A DNA stretch of 64,000 nucleotides from Mesorhizobium sp. Root102 (GCF_001425625.1 NZ_LMCP01000046.1:6107-70106); one strand, 5' to 3'; counted from the stretch's first letter, positions 34,837 to 44,234 are shown. The notes: a model not told the origin generated them from the letters alone. A program made the numbers and translations.

Positions 34837-36449
34837 CCGAACCTTCACCGTCCCCGTTCGGCAGTTACGACTACGTCATCGTCGGTGCCGGCTCCGCCGG
34901 CTGCGTGCTCGCCAACCGGCTTTCGGCCGATCCGCGCAACAGTGTGCTGCTGCTCGAAGCCGGCGGCAGCGACCGCTATCACTGGGTCGATATCCCGATC
35001 GGCTACCTCTTCTGCATGGGCAATCCGCGCACCGACTGGATGATGAAGACCGAGCCGGAAGCCGGTCTCAACGGACGCAGCCTCAACTATCCGCGCGGCA
35101 AGGTGCTTGGCGGCTGTTCATCGATCAACGGCATGATCTACATGCGCGGCCAGGCAGCCGACTATGACGGCTGGCGTCAGGCCGGCAATGCCGGCTGGGG
35201 CTGGGACGATGTCCTGCCTTACTTCCTCAAATCGGAAGATTTCCATGGTGGCAAGAGCGCCATGCACGGGAGCGGCGGCGAGTGGCGGGTCGAACGGCAA
35301 CGCCTGTCATGGCCGATCCTGGACGCCTTCCGGGACGCGGCCGAGGAACTCGGCATTCCCCGCACCGAGGACTTCAACACAGGCACCAATGAAGGCTCGG
35401 GCTATTTCGAGGTCAACCAGCGGAAAGGCGTGCGCTGGAACACATCGAAGGCGTTTTTGCGCGGCATTGCCACGCGCAAGAATCTGCGTGTGGTGACTGG
35501 CGCGGAGACCATGCGGCTCGAATTCGACGGCCGGCACGCAACCGGACTCGTCTTCCGAAAAGACGGTGTCCAGCACCGTGTGTCAGCCGGCCAGACCATT
35601 CTCGCCGCAGGCGCCATCAACTCGCCGAAGATCCTCGAACTCTCCGGCATCGGCCGCCCCGACCTGCTTTCGAGCATTGGCGTGGATGTCCGTCACGCCT
35701 TGCCGGGCGTCGGTGAAAATCTGCAGGACCATTTGCAGATCCGCACCGTTTTCAAGGTCGCCAATGCCGCGACGCTCAACCAGCGCTACCACAATCTGAT
35801 CAGCCGTGCGTCGATGGGGCTGGAATATGCACTTAAGCGCAGCGGGCCGCTGTCGATGGCACCAAGCCAGCTCGGCATCTTCGCCAGGAGCGATCCGCGC
35901 CTTGCAACGCCCGACCTCGAATATCATGTGCAGCCACTGAGCACCGACCGGCTGGGCGAGCCGCTGCATCGCTTTCCCGCTGTCACCGTCTCGGTCTGCA
36001 ATCTGCGTCCGGAAAGTCGGGGCACCGTACATATGGGTTCGTCCGATGCACGGGAGGCGGCGAAGATCCGGCCAAACTATCTTTCCACCGAAGGAGACCG
36101 CAGCGTGGCCATCGCTTCGTTGCGCCATGTCCGCAGCCTGATGAAAGCCCGCGCCGTGGCGCGCTTTTCGCCGGAAGAGATGCTGCCCGGCGCGCAATAT
36201 GACAGCGACGAAGACCTCATCCGCAAGGCCGGAGATATCGGCACGACGATCTTCCACCCCGTCGGTACCTGCAAGATGGGTTCAGACTCGATGGCGGTGG
36301 TTGACGACGGCCTGCATGTTCACGGGCTTGCCGGACTTCGCGTGGTCGATGCCTCGATCATGCCTACAATCGTTTCGGGCAACACCAATTCTCCGGTCGT
36401 CATGATCGCGGAGAAGGCAGCCGAGATGATCCTGCAAGAGGCCCGCTGA
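34833..36449 (+). CDS. GMC oxidoreductase (choline/alcohol dehydrogenase-like)
   Basis: 538 residues from GTG 34833, which overlaps the kinase stop; an in-frame ATG at 34800 would add 11. FAD motif YDYVIVGAGSAGCVLANRL (from 12), GMC signature region GKVLGGCSSINGMIYMRG, and C-terminal catalytic block HPVGTCKMGS with NTNSPVVMIAEKAA. It oxidises a primary or secondary alcohol and has no signal peptide. It is the last gene of the operon; its role may be oxidation of an alternative alcohol. Confidence 0.9.
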   Translation: MTEPSPSPFGSYDYVIVGAGSAGCVLANRLSADPRNSVLLLEAGGSDRYHWVDIPIGYLFCMGNPRTDWMMKTEPEAGLNGRSLNYPRGKVLGGCSSINGMIYMRGQAADYDGWRQAGNAGWGWDDVLPYFLKSEDFHGGKSAMHGSGGEWRVERQRLSWPILDAFRDAAEELGIPRTEDFNTGTNEGSGYFEVNQRKGVRWNTSKAFLRGIATRKNLRVVTGAETMRLEFDGRHATGLVFRKDGVQHRVSAGQTILAAGAINSPKILELSGIGRPDLLSSIGVDVRHALPGVGENLQDHLQIRTVFKVANAATLNQRYHNLISRASMGLEYALKRSGPLSMAPSQLGIFARSDPRLATPDLEYHVQPLSTDRLGEPLHRFPAVTVSVCNLRPESRGTVHMGSSDAREAAKIRPNYLSTEGDRSVAIASLRHVRSLMKARAVARFSPEEMLPGAQYDSDEDLIRKAGDIGTTIFHPVGTCKMGSDSMAVVDDGLHVHGLAGLRVVDASIMPTIVSGNTNSPVVMIAEKAAEMILQEAR

Positions 36450-36461
36450 CCATCATCGGCT

Positions 36462-36542
36462 TCAGGCCGTGGCACCACCGCGCGATCGTCTTTTCTCTGC
36501 GGCCGCGAGCAGATCGACGAAGGCGCGCACCTTGGCGGGCCG
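36462..36542 (-). pseudogene. C-terminal scrap of a LysR regulator
   Basis: The minus frame ending at stop 36462 reads PAKVRAFVDLLAAAEKRR, the kind of tail that ends LysR effector domains (x-PAKVRAFVDFLA). Nothing upstream continues it. The scrap lies 13 bases past the GMC gene on the opposite strand. Confidence 0.45.
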
Positions 36543-36597
36543 GAACCGGGCCGGCGGCCGGCGACCTCGAATTGATCGAACGGGCGGCGCCCGAGCC

Positions 36598-37378
36598 TCA
36601 ATCGAGGGCCGGCCGAGCCCGCCGCATCAGCGCTTCGCGGACACCGGCACGCCGGTGGGTCTCGGGGACGAGGCCGTCCTGTCTCAGCGCCTCGCGGCGG
36701 CGTTCGACAAAGGCGCGTTCCTCGCTGGTCAGGTCGTGCTCTCGCTTGCGCAGCCATTCCTGGTAGGACGGATCGACCTCCTTGACCGGCTTGGCCGCTG
36801 TCGAAATCGAAGCCGGCCGGTTGTCGGCATAGCGAGGCCGCAAGGCGCTGTTGGGGGTGTATTCAGTTCGCCTGTCGTTGCCCCAAATGACGAGGTCGGG
36901 ATCAGAAACCCGGCCCGACGGGCTGCAAACGAATGCCGAGACAATCCGGTCGAGCGCCGCGTCGACTTCCTTCGGCCGGTGCACGACGTCTCGCGGCAGG
37001 CGATCGGGGACGGCAAGCCAGGTGATGCCGCGATCGTTAATGCGTCGAGGACCTCACGGTGATCGCGCGAGGTGATGACCTCGCGCCGAGCCGGCCAGAA
37101 ATCATAGGGCGCATGCGCGCCATGCCCTTGCCGATAAGGAATGCATAGATTTCCGGATAGACCGTCAACTCGGTGCGGCGGCTCGGTTTGACGTCGTAGA
37201 ACGAAGTGATGGCGATCTGCGGCAGATGGGTCGCGCCGATGCCGCCAAGTGCGTCGTCGATCACCAGGCCGAAACGGGCATGCGGGTTCCAGTCCGGCAA
37301 AGCCTCGGCGATCGAAGCGGGCTTGCCGTCGATCTCGACATCGAACATGTTCGCTTTCAACAATGTCACGACATGCAT
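36598..37378 (-). pseudogene. Conserved hypothetical protein split by two frameshifts
   Basis: A protein-like frame starts MHVVTLLKANMFDVEIDGKP at 37378 and keeps sense through EIYAFLIGKG. Sense then continues one frame over (GAHAPYDFWPARREVITSRD) from about 37120, and shifts again near 37042 to NDRGITWLAVPDRLPRDVVH, which runs on to a stop at 36598 through PSYQEWLRKREHDLTSEERA. Rejoined it would be about 260 residues. I do not recognise the family; there is no signal peptide or membrane segment. Two shifts make a dead gene more likely than one sequencing slip. Its neighbours are also scraps. Confidence 0.55.
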
Positions 37379-37528
37379 TGGGCTCTCCTGACGGCCCGTG
37401 GATTCGTCAAGGCTTCATCAGACCAGCCATCAACGCGCTTGTCAGCCCATATCGGCTTTGAGCCACTCACGCTGCTTCCCCACCGGCGCCCGCATCGCTA
37501 ATGTCCTCGACTTGGCGGAGGATTGATC

Positions 37529-38311
37529 ATGGAGCATAGCCGGCTTTCGAAGAAGGAGCGGCATGAGCTGATCTTGTCGGAAGTGCGACGGTCGGCCTCG
37601 ATCCGTATCTCCAGGCTCGCCATGCGCCTCGGGGTCGCCGGCGAGACGATCCGTCGCGACCTCATCGAGCTTGGTGATGCGGGGCTGCTCAACCGAACCT
37701 ATGGTGGCGCGACGATCTCGCTGGTGACGTCGGAGCCGGTGATTGCCGAGCGCAGCCAGACCATGGTCGAGGAGCGTACCCGGATCGGACGTGGCGCGGC
37801 CGGACTGGTCAAGAAAGGCCAGATCGTGATGATCGACGGGGGCTCGACAACCTATGAGGTGGCGCGCAATCTCTCGCAGCTGAGGCGCGAGCTGACCATC
37901 ATCACCAACTCCATTGGCGTGGCCTCGGTAGCCGGCGCCAATCCGACTTTCCGGGTTGTCCTTTGCCCTGGCACCTATGACAGCCGGGAAGCCAGCGTGT
38001 TCGGCGAGGATACGGTCGAATTCATCAGGCGCTACAATGCCGACCTTGCCATCATCGGCGCCTCGAGTCTGTCCGCGGATGGGCCCAGCGACATGATCTC
38101 GGGAGCAGCGGCGGTCAAGCGGGCGATGATCTCGCGAACGCTGTCGACAGCGCTGGTGGTGACCAACGACAAGTTCGGCCGCAACAGCCTCGAGCGCGTG
38201 TGCGGCCTCGGCGAGCTTTCTGACATCGTCACCGATCGCGAGCCGCAGCCGGCGCTGCGCGCCGTCATCGAATCGGCTGGAACGGAACTTCACGTCTTTG
38301 GCGGCGGCTGA
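37529..38311 (+). CDS. DeoR/GlpR family transcriptional regulator
   Basis: 260 residues from ATG 37529 (GGAGG seven bases ahead; the TTG at 37523 is less likely). The DeoR helix-turn-helix is ILSEVRRSASIRISRLAMRL then AGETIRRDLIELGDAGLLN. The sugar-phosphate-sensing domain has DGGSTTYEVARNL, IITNSI and VTNDKFGR. It is isolated, between the scraps and the convergent peptide operon, so its target is not clear; the sugar operon upstream is one option. Confidence 0.9.
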   Translation: MEHSRLSKKERHELILSEVRRSASIRISRLAMRLGVAGETIRRDLIELGDAGLLNRTYGGATISLVTSEPVIAERSQTMVEERTRIGRGAAGLVKKGQIVMIDGGSTTYEVARNLSQLRRELTIITNSIGVASVAGANPTFRVVLCPGTYDSREASVFGEDTVEFIRRYNADLAIIGASSLSADGPSDMISGAAAVKRAMISRTLSTALVVTNDKFGRNSLERVCGLGELSDIVTDREPQPALRAVIESAGTELHVFGGG

Positions 38312-38313
38312 GC

Positions 38314-38820
38314 CTATCCGGCACCCCGGTTTGTCAGCGCGATATGACAGCAGCCGGAGCCATGGCCCGGCGTCCAGGTGACATTGTCGAAACGCAGGCC
38401 GGTCGCCTCGAACAGGCCACGGTCGAAGGCGCCGGCAATGCGGCAGAGCGCGGCGAGTTTTTCGTCACCGAAACCGGCCTCGACCCAGGCGTCCTTCAGC
38501 GGGCAGCGCTTCACCTTGAAGGCGATATGGTCGTCGTGGCGTTCGACATCGGTCGGATACATCAGGCCGCCATCCGGGCTGACCGCCAGGAAGGCTTCGT
38601 CGATCGCGCGGGCGTCGTTGGCGCCGAAGCTGGCGAAAGTGGCTGCCGCGACTTCCTTGCCGCGCCGTTCGATGGCGCGGATCATGATCGCTTCGGCCTT
38701 TTCGGCGCCCAGCTCTCCGTTCAGTTCTTCGAGGAACAGGCGGTACAGATCGGCTCGGTTGCGAAAGGCGGAATCGAATTCGCGCGACAGTTTCTCGGCT
38801 CTGGCTTCGGCGTTGGTCAT
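38314..38820 (-). CDS. L-2-amino-thiazoline-4-carboxylic acid hydrolase-like protein
   Basis: 168 residues. Typical family pattern: a helical N-terminus (LYRLFLEELNGELGAEKAEA), AFLAVSPDGGLMYPTDV, FKVKRCPLKDAWVEAGFGDE and the C-terminal GSGCCHIAL. The namesake Pseudomonas enzyme opens the ATC ring on the way to cysteine. It is the last gene of the peptide ABC operon, with its ATG overlapping the ATPase stop. The link suggests ring opening of an imported cyclic amino-acid compound. Confidence 0.8.
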   Translation of the reverse strand: MTNAEARAEKLSREFDSAFRNRADLYRLFLEELNGELGAEKAEAIMIRAIERRGKEVAAATFASFGANDARAIDEAFLAVSPDGGLMYPTDVERHDDHIAFKVKRCPLKDAWVEAGFGDEKLAALCRIAGAFDRGLFEATGLRFDNVTWTPGHGSGCCHIALTNRGAG

Positions 38821-39602
38821 GATGCGTCCTGTTTGGTCCGGTTCAATCTCGGTGCGGCCGCCACCAGCGCCTTGCCAATGGCTGATTGCGGCGCGTCGAT
38901 GACGGCACAGGCATCGCCACTCTCGGCAATCCGCCCGGCATCGAGAAGGACGACGCGGTGGGCGATCGCCCTGATGACGCCGAGATCATGCGAAATGAAG
39001 AGATAGGCGATCCGTTCCTGGCGTTGCAGGTCGAGCAAAAGGTCAAGGATCTGTCCGCGCACGGAAACGTCGAGCGCCGACACCGCCTCATCGAGCACGA
39101 TCAGTGACGGCTTCGTCGCGACGGCGCGGGCAATGGCGACGCGCTGCCGCTGGCCACCTGAGATTTCATGAATGGCGCGCGGGGCGAGGTCAGCCGTCAG
39201 CCCGACGCGCTCCAGCAAGGCGGCGATGCGGCGCGGGCGCTCGGAGCGGGAGGCAATGCCATGAATGCGCAAGGGATCGTCGAGCACACGCGCCACCGTG
39301 GCGCGCGGGTTGAAGGCGGCCAACGGGTCCTGGAACACCATCTGCAGGCGTGCGCGGCGTACGCGCAGCGCAGCGCCATTCAAAGCCAGAAAATCGTCGC
39401 CTTCGAAGTCGATGCGCCCGTCGTCCGGCTCGATCAATCGCAGCACTAGCCGTGCGATTGTCGACTTGCCGCTGCCGGAGGGTCCGGCCAGCGCCAGCGT
39501 TTCGCCGGAGTCAATGTGAAAGGAGACATCGTCGACGGCAGCGATGGTCTTGTCGCCGCGATGGTAGCGTTTGGTGAGGTTGGACACGGTCAGCAGGCTC
39601 AT
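38817..39602 (-). CDS. Peptide-type ABC transporter ATP-binding protein (DppF-like)
   Basis: 261 residues. Walker A AGPSGSGKSTIA, signature ISGGQRQRVAIARA and Walker B LIVLDEAVSALD, followed by the switch His in YLFISHDLG. It lacks the long oligopeptide C-terminal tail of many OppF proteins. The start overlaps the stop of the other ATPase by four bases. With DppD-like 39599 it forms a heterodimer that drives the two permeases. Confidence 0.9.
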   Translation of the reverse strand: MSLLTVSNLTKRYHRGDKTIAAVDDVSFHIDSGETLALAGPSGSGKSTIARLVLRLIEPDDGRIDFEGDDFLALNGAALRVRRARLQMVFQDPLAAFNPRATVARVLDDPLRIHGIASRSERPRRIAALLERVGLTADLAPRAIHEISGGQRQRVAIARAVATKPSLIVLDEAVSALDVSVRGQILDLLLDLQRQERIAYLFISHDLGVIRAIAHRVVLLDAGRIAESGDACAVIDAPQSAIGKALVAAAPRLNRTKQDAS

Positions 39603-40396
39603 ACGTCGAGCCCGGCTCGGTTCAGCAAGGGCTTGGCGTCGAGGCCGATATGGGCATCGAGCAGCGTGCGTGTATAAGCCTGGGCCGGTGCGCCGACGAT
39701 CTCCGCTGTCGTGCCAAGCTCGACCAACTGGCCATGACGGAAAACGGCGATGCGCTCTGCAAGCTCGGCCGCCAGCGCAATGTCATGGCTGATAAACAAC
39801 AGCGTCATGCCGTCCTCGGTCACCAATCGTCGGATCAAGGCAACGATCTCAGCCTGCACGATGGTGTCGAGCGCGCTGGTCGCCTCGTCGGCGATCAGCA
39901 ATTTCGGACCGGCCGCAATGGCTGCGGCGATCGCCACACGCTGCTTCTGGCCGCCGGAGAGCTGATGCGGGAAGGCGCGCAAGGCCGAGCCCGGGTCCGG
40001 CAGACGGACGCGTTCGAGCAGGTGCTTTGCCTTCGCATAGGCCTGTGGCCATGTGAGGCCGAGATGGGTGTGCGCGACTTCGGCGATTTGTTTGCCGATT
40101 GCCATCACCGGATCGAGGCTGGCGGAAGGATCCTGGAAGACGAAGCCGATGTCGCGACCGCCGAGGGGCGCGTGGGCAAGGCCAGGCCACTCGATTCCTC
40201 CGCTGACCGCCGAAGAAGCTGGCAACAGGCGGGCAATGGCCAGTGCCAGCGTGCTCTTGCCCGAACCGCTTTCGCCGATGATGGCGAGGCGTTCGCCAAC
40301 GGCGATGTCGAGGTTGATACTCTTCAGCGCCGCAACCTCGCTGCCGTCGCGGCGGTAGGTCACCGTGAGGTCGCGGATCGTAGCCAGGGCGGTCAC
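39599..40396 (-). CDS. Peptide-type ABC transporter ATP-binding protein (DppD-like)
   Basis: 265 residues. Walker A IGESGSGKSTLALA, signature LSGGQKQRVAIAAA and Walker B LLIADEATSALD, followed by LLFISHDIALAAELAERI. It overlaps the permease at 40393 and the second ATPase at 38817 by four bases each, so all are one transcript. Confidence 0.9.
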   Translation of the reverse strand: MTALATIRDLTVTYRRDGSEVAALKSINLDIAVGERLAIIGESGSGKSTLALAIARLLPASSAVSGGIEWPGLAHAPLGGRDIGFVFQDPSASLDPVMAIGKQIAEVAHTHLGLTWPQAYAKAKHLLERVRLPDPGSALRAFPHQLSGGQKQRVAIAAAIAAGPKLLIADEATSALDTIVQAEIVALIRRLVTEDGMTLLFISHDIALAAELAERIAVFRHGQLVELGTTAEIVGAPAQAYTRTLLDAHIGLDAKPLLNRAGLDV

Positions 40397-41223
40397 GACA
40401 GGCCTCTTCTGACCGCGGTCGTCTCGACGATGCCTTCACCGGCGAGATAGACGCCGAGCACGGTCAGCACCAGCGCTATGCCCGGGACGATCGACAGGAA
40501 GGGCGCGGTGCGCAGGACGGCACGGCCTTCGGCGATCATGCCGCCCCAAGTGACCCGGTTGGGATCTCCCAAGCCGAGGAAGGACAACGCCGCTTCGGTG
40601 AGGATCGCGGCGGCGACGATCACCGATGACATCGCCAGCACCGGAGGCAAGGCATTGGGTAGCACCTCGCGGAAGGCGATCACCAGCGGGTGCATGCCGA
40701 TGACCCTGGCCCCGGCGACATAATCGCGTTCGCGAATGGAGAGGACTTCCGCGCGGGCTACTCTGGCAGGTCCGGTCCAGGTGCCGAGCGCGATGGCAAT
40801 CGCGACGATGCCGAGCGACGATCCGACGACGCTGACGAAGGCCAGCGCCAGCAGGAAGCTCGGCACGGTCTGGAAGGCGTCGGTGATGCGCATCAGCACC
40901 TCGTCGACGAGGCCACCGGCAAAGCCGGCCAATGTGCCGACCACCGCGCCGACGACAAGTGCGGCGGCTGCGGCCGCGAGCCCGACAGCCAGCGATGTGC
41001 GGGCGCCATGAAAGAGCTCGGCCAGCACGTTGCGTCCAAGCCGGTCGGTGCCGAGCGGCAGCGACCAGTCCTGGAACGGCGACAGCAGTGCCGGTCCGGC
41101 AATGGCCTGCGGATCGCCAGGGAAGAGCAAGGGTGCGGACAGCGCCATGGCGATCAGCACCGCCAGGAGGATGGCGCCGGCAACCGCCTCGGGCGTGCGC
41201 AGAAAGCGGCGGAGCGGGCTCAT
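40393..41223 (-). CDS. Peptide-type ABC transporter permease (DppC-like)
   Basis: 276 residues. The N-terminal segment (MALSAPLLFPGDPQA) and GTDRLGRNVLAELFHGARTS are hallmarks of DppC/OppC. The EAA-type coupling loop is around GMHPLVIAFREVLPNALPPV. About six membrane segments. The start overlaps the other permease stop by four bases. Confidence 0.92.
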   Translation of the reverse strand: MSPLRRFLRTPEAVAGAILLAVLIAMALSAPLLFPGDPQAIAGPALLSPFQDWSLPLGTDRLGRNVLAELFHGARTSLAVGLAAAAAALVVGAVVGTLAGFAGGLVDEVLMRITDAFQTVPSFLLALAFVSVVGSSLGIVAIAIALGTWTGPARVARAEVLSIRERDYVAGARVIGMHPLVIAFREVLPNALPPVLAMSSVIVAAAILTEAALSFLGLGDPNRVTWGGMIAEGRAVLRTAPFLSIVPGIALVLTVLGVYLAGEGIVETTAVRRGLS

Positions 41224-42206
41224 GCGCCAGCCTCGCCAGCGCCGACGCGGGGATCGAGGAAGGCATAGGCGATGTCGACGGCAAGGTTGATGACAATGAC
41301 CAGGACGGCGCTGGTGAGAATAATCCCGAGCAGCAATGGGGTGTCCCGCGCTGCCACCGCTTCCTGCGCCAGCCGGCCGAGGCCGGGCACGGAAAAGACG
41401 CTCTCGATGACGACGCTGCCGCCGAGCATCTGCGCCGACTGCAGCCCGAGCATGGTGACCAGTGGCAACAGTGCGTTGCGGGCGACGTGGGCGAGCACGA
41501 TGCGGCGGCGTGACAATCCCTTGGCGCGGGCGGCCAACACGAAATCCAGGCGCCAGACCTCGGCCATGCCGGCACGCATCATGCGCAGATAGAGCGCCAG
41601 ATAGATGAAGCCGAGGGCGGAAACAGGCAGGACGAGATGGACGGCGATGTCGGCGGCACGGTCTAGACCGGTCTTGTCAGAAGCCAGAGTTTCGATGCCG
41701 CCGATCGGCAGCCAGCGCAGGTCGACGGCAAAGACGACGATCAGCACCAGTCCGAGCCAGAAACCCGGCACGGCATAGAGCGCCAGCGAGCCGATCGACA
41801 GGAAGCGATCGCGGAAACTGCCTGGCCGCGCGCCGGCATAGATGCCAAGTGCCGAGCCAAGCCCGAAGGAGAGCGCGGTGGCGCTGACCATCAACAGCAG
41901 CGTGTTGGGCAGGCGTTCGAGGATGACGTCGCGGATCGGTCGGGAGAACGTCACCGACTGGCCGAGATCGAGATGCAACAGGGCCCAGAGGTAGTTGGCC
42001 AAGCGGGTCAGCTCCGACTGGTCGAGGCCCCAGCGATGGCGCAACAACTCGATCATGCCGGCGTCACCGCCGGTCGAGACGATATAGGCGTCGACCGCGT
42101 CGCCGGGCGCGGCTTCGAGCAGCAGGAAGGTGCCGACGACGACGATCAGCAGCACGAAGATGCTGCCGACGAGGCGACGGCGGAGCAGGGTGAGGGCGCG
42201 GGTCAT
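41220..42206 (-). CDS. Peptide-type ABC transporter permease (DppB-like)
   Basis: 328 residues. The opening (LLRRRLVGSIFVLLIVVVGT) and the late block VVIESVFSVPGLGRLA are DppB/OppB signatures. Coupling loop region: VLAARAKGLSRRRIVLAHVA. About six membrane segments. It follows the binding protein after 129 bases that hold a strong hairpin just before its start, so its expression is likely lower than that of the binding protein. Confidence 0.92.
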   Translation of the reverse strand: MTRALTLLRRRLVGSIFVLLIVVVGTFLLLEAAPGDAVDAYIVSTGGDAGMIELLRHRWGLDQSELTRLANYLWALLHLDLGQSVTFSRPIRDVILERLPNTLLLMVSATALSFGLGSALGIYAGARPGSFRDRFLSIGSLALYAVPGFWLGLVLIVVFAVDLRWLPIGGIETLASDKTGLDRAADIAVHLVLPVSALGFIYLALYLRMMRAGMAEVWRLDFVLAARAKGLSRRRIVLAHVARNALLPLVTMLGLQSAQMLGGSVVIESVFSVPGLGRLAQEAVAARDTPLLLGIILTSAVLVIVINLAVDIAYAFLDPRVGAGEAGA

Positions 42207-42211
42207 CGTCG

Positions 42212-42242
42212 CCTTACCCTCCCCACAAGGGCGAGGGTAAGG
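42212..42242 (-). promoter_or_regulatory. Intra-operon hairpin between binding protein and permease
   Basis: Perfect ten-base arms (42212-42221 and 42233-42242) with an 11-base loop, five bases before the permease start on the minus strand. A weaker six-base stem (42308-42313 with 42327-42332) comes just after the binding-protein stop. It likely lowers permease translation or protects the upstream message. Confidence 0.65.
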
Positions 42243-42335
42243 CCAGCGGCGCTATCCGGCAGGATAGGAGGGGGCGCGAAGGAACTCTCATTGTCGAACC
42301 TGAGCACCCAGACCGACGATCTGCAAGTCTGGCGG

Positions 42336-43946
42336 TTAACCCGCCAAATACGTGTCCGCCCAGTTAGACACCGCCCAGCGCGGATTGTTGGCGATATTGC
42401 CGACCGTGTCGCGGGCAACACTGATAAAACTCCATTCGGCGACGTTGATCAGCGGCAGGTCGGTGGCCACCTCTTTCTGGAACTCCTTGTAGAGGTTGGT
42501 GCGAGCAGCCGTGTCGAGCGTCTCCGATGCCTTGGCGATCAGCGCATCGAGAGCGTCGTTCTTGTAGCCGCCCTGGTTGGAGAATGGCACACCGTCCGGA
42601 ATGCCGCTCTGCACCAGGATGGTGGTGGAGATCGCCGGGTCGCCGCGGAACACCGGCGGGCCGACCGCGAGGTCGAAGGCGTGGTCGGTGTAGACCGCCT
42701 TGATGTGCGCGGCCGAGTCGTTGTTGACCAGTTGGGCATCGATGCCGATGGCGGCGAGCGCCTGGCGCAGATAGTCGCCGAACTGCTTGGTCTCGTTGAA
42801 GTAGGGCGCCGGCAGCAGCTTGAGCGAGAAGCGATTGCCGTCGGCGCCTTTCTTGTAGCCGGCCTCGTCGAGCAGCGCGTTGGCCTTGGCGACGTCGAAG
42901 GCATAGGTCGGTACGTCGGCGGTGTAGAACTGCGGATCGTTCTTTGGCACCGGACCGGTGGCTGTCGCGGCATAGCCGAGGAACACCGTCTTGACGACGA
43001 AATCCTTGTCGATGGCATGCGCGATCGCCTGCCGCACTTTGACGTCGGCCAGCTCCTTGCGGCGATGGTTGATCTCGACGACGAGCTGATAGGTCAGCCC
43101 TTCGTAACCCTTGGAGATCACCTTCAGGCCCGGCACCTTGGAGATGCGTTCGAGATCGGCCAGCGGCACGGCGGAGAAGGCTGCGAGTTGGATCTCCTCG
43201 GCCTCGAGCGCGCTCGCCGCGGACGTGCGATCCGGCAGCACCTGATAGATGATCTCGTCCAGATAGGGCTCGTCCTTGCCCCAGTAATCCGCGTTCTTTG
43301 TCAGCCGGTAATACTGGCCGGCCTTGTACTCGCCGAATTTGAACGGCCCAGTGCCGATGGGCGCGTTGTTGGCCGGGTTGTCCTCGATCTTGCCGACCTC
43401 GTAGATGTGCTTCGGCACCACGCTGCTCAGCGCCGGCAGCGCGTTGCGGATCAGCTGGAAGGGCGTCGGCTTGGCGAATTTGAACACGGCGGTGAGATCG
43501 TCAGGGGTGTCGACGGCGGCCAGATCCTTGAACACGGTGCGGCCGAGGTTCTGCAGCGGCTTCCAGATCTGCAGCGCCGAGAAGGCGACGTCGGCCGAGG
43601 TGAACGGCTTGCCGTCATGCCATTTGACGCCGTCGCGCAGTTTGAACGTCACCGAGAGCCCGTCGGCGGCACCCTCCCAGCTCAGCGCCAGCCTTGGAGC
43701 GAGCCCGTCCTTGCCGTCGAAGGAGGCTTCGGCCAGCGTTTCGACGATCTTGCTGGAGATGAAGAACACGCCATTGGAGGCGACGATCGCCGGGTTGAGG
43801 TTGCGTGGTTCGGAATCGGCGGCAAGCACCAGCCGTCCGCCCTTCTTCGGAGTCTGCGCCCAGCCTGATGTCGGCATGGCGGTGGAGGCCAGCAGCATCG
43901 CCGAGCCGGCAAGCATCGTGCGTCTGGAAATCGTGAAACCTGACAT
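42336..43946 (-). CDS. Peptide-type ABC transporter substrate-binding protein (SBP family 5), Tat-exported
   Basis: 536 residues from ATG 43946. The N-terminus SRRTMLAGSAMLLASTAMP is a twin-arginine signal ending near GWAQ. Family-5 landmarks follow: GRLVLAADSEPRNLNPAI, YEVGKIEDNPANNAPIGTGPF and VRQAIAHAIDKD. These proteins bind peptides, amino-acid derivatives or opines in the periplasm. It is the first gene of the operon and divergent from the M24 peptidase; the shared 374-base region holds two palindromic operators. Confidence 0.9.
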   Translation of the reverse strand: MSGFTISRRTMLAGSAMLLASTAMPTSGWAQTPKKGGRLVLAADSEPRNLNPAIVASNGVFFISSKIVETLAEASFDGKDGLAPRLALSWEGAADGLSVTFKLRDGVKWHDGKPFTSADVAFSALQIWKPLQNLGRTVFKDLAAVDTPDDLTAVFKFAKPTPFQLIRNALPALSSVVPKHIYEVGKIEDNPANNAPIGTGPFKFGEYKAGQYYRLTKNADYWGKDEPYLDEIIYQVLPDRTSAASALEAEEIQLAAFSAVPLADLERISKVPGLKVISKGYEGLTYQLVVEINHRRKELADVKVRQAIAHAIDKDFVVKTVFLGYAATATGPVPKNDPQFYTADVPTYAFDVAKANALLDEAGYKKGADGNRFSLKLLPAPYFNETKQFGDYLRQALAAIGIDAQLVNNDSAAHIKAVYTDHAFDLAVGPPVFRGDPAISTTILVQSGIPDGVPFSNQGGYKNDALDALIAKASETLDTAARTNLYKEFQKEVATDLPLINVAEWSFISVARDTVGNIANNPRWAVSNWADTYLAG

Positions 43947-44142
43947 GATCGAACTCCGTCCTCTCCGCAACCCGGTCGGGTGCGCCAATACCCCCCAGAC
44001 GCCGGCAAGCCCGCCAGCATCCATGCGGTGGCGATTATGAGCCTTGCCGAGGGTTTCGCCAGAGACGGAATTGGCGCATCCTCACTTGGCTTTGAAATTT
44101 TCGTCCGCTGGACCAGTTTGAGGGAAGCGGCTCAATTCGACT

Positions 44143-44161
44143 AATCTGGTAGGACCAGATT
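44143..44161. promoter_or_regulatory. FCD-GntR-type operator, perfect copy
   Basis: Arms AATCTGGT and ACCAGATT are perfect 8-mers around AGG. The core TGGT-N3-ACCA is the usual shape for FCD-subfamily GntR operators. It lies 160 bases before the M24 peptidase and 197 before the divergent binding-protein start. Confidence 0.7.
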
Positions 44162-44219
44162 CATCTGACATGCGGCGGATGACGATATGGTGACATCGAA
44201 CGGCGCTGTTTTTCCTATT

Positions 44220-44234
44220 TCTGGCTGGACCAGA
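44220..44234. promoter_or_regulatory. FCD-GntR-type operator, weaker copy
   Basis: TCTGG-CTGGA-CCAGA, five-base arms at the same spacing as the copy at 44143 but missing the inner T-A pair. It lies 87 bases before the M24 peptidase start, near where its promoter should be. Confidence 0.45.

Noticed and set aside
41973-43868. A 631-codon plus-strand open frame
   Set aside because: It runs antisense through the peptide-type permease and binding-protein genes, whose domains are clear; high GC keeps the other strand open.
44108-44116. CTGGACCAG palindrome near the divergent importer/M24 promoter
   Set aside because: The arms are adjacent with one base between them, not the N3/N5 spacing of the other operators.
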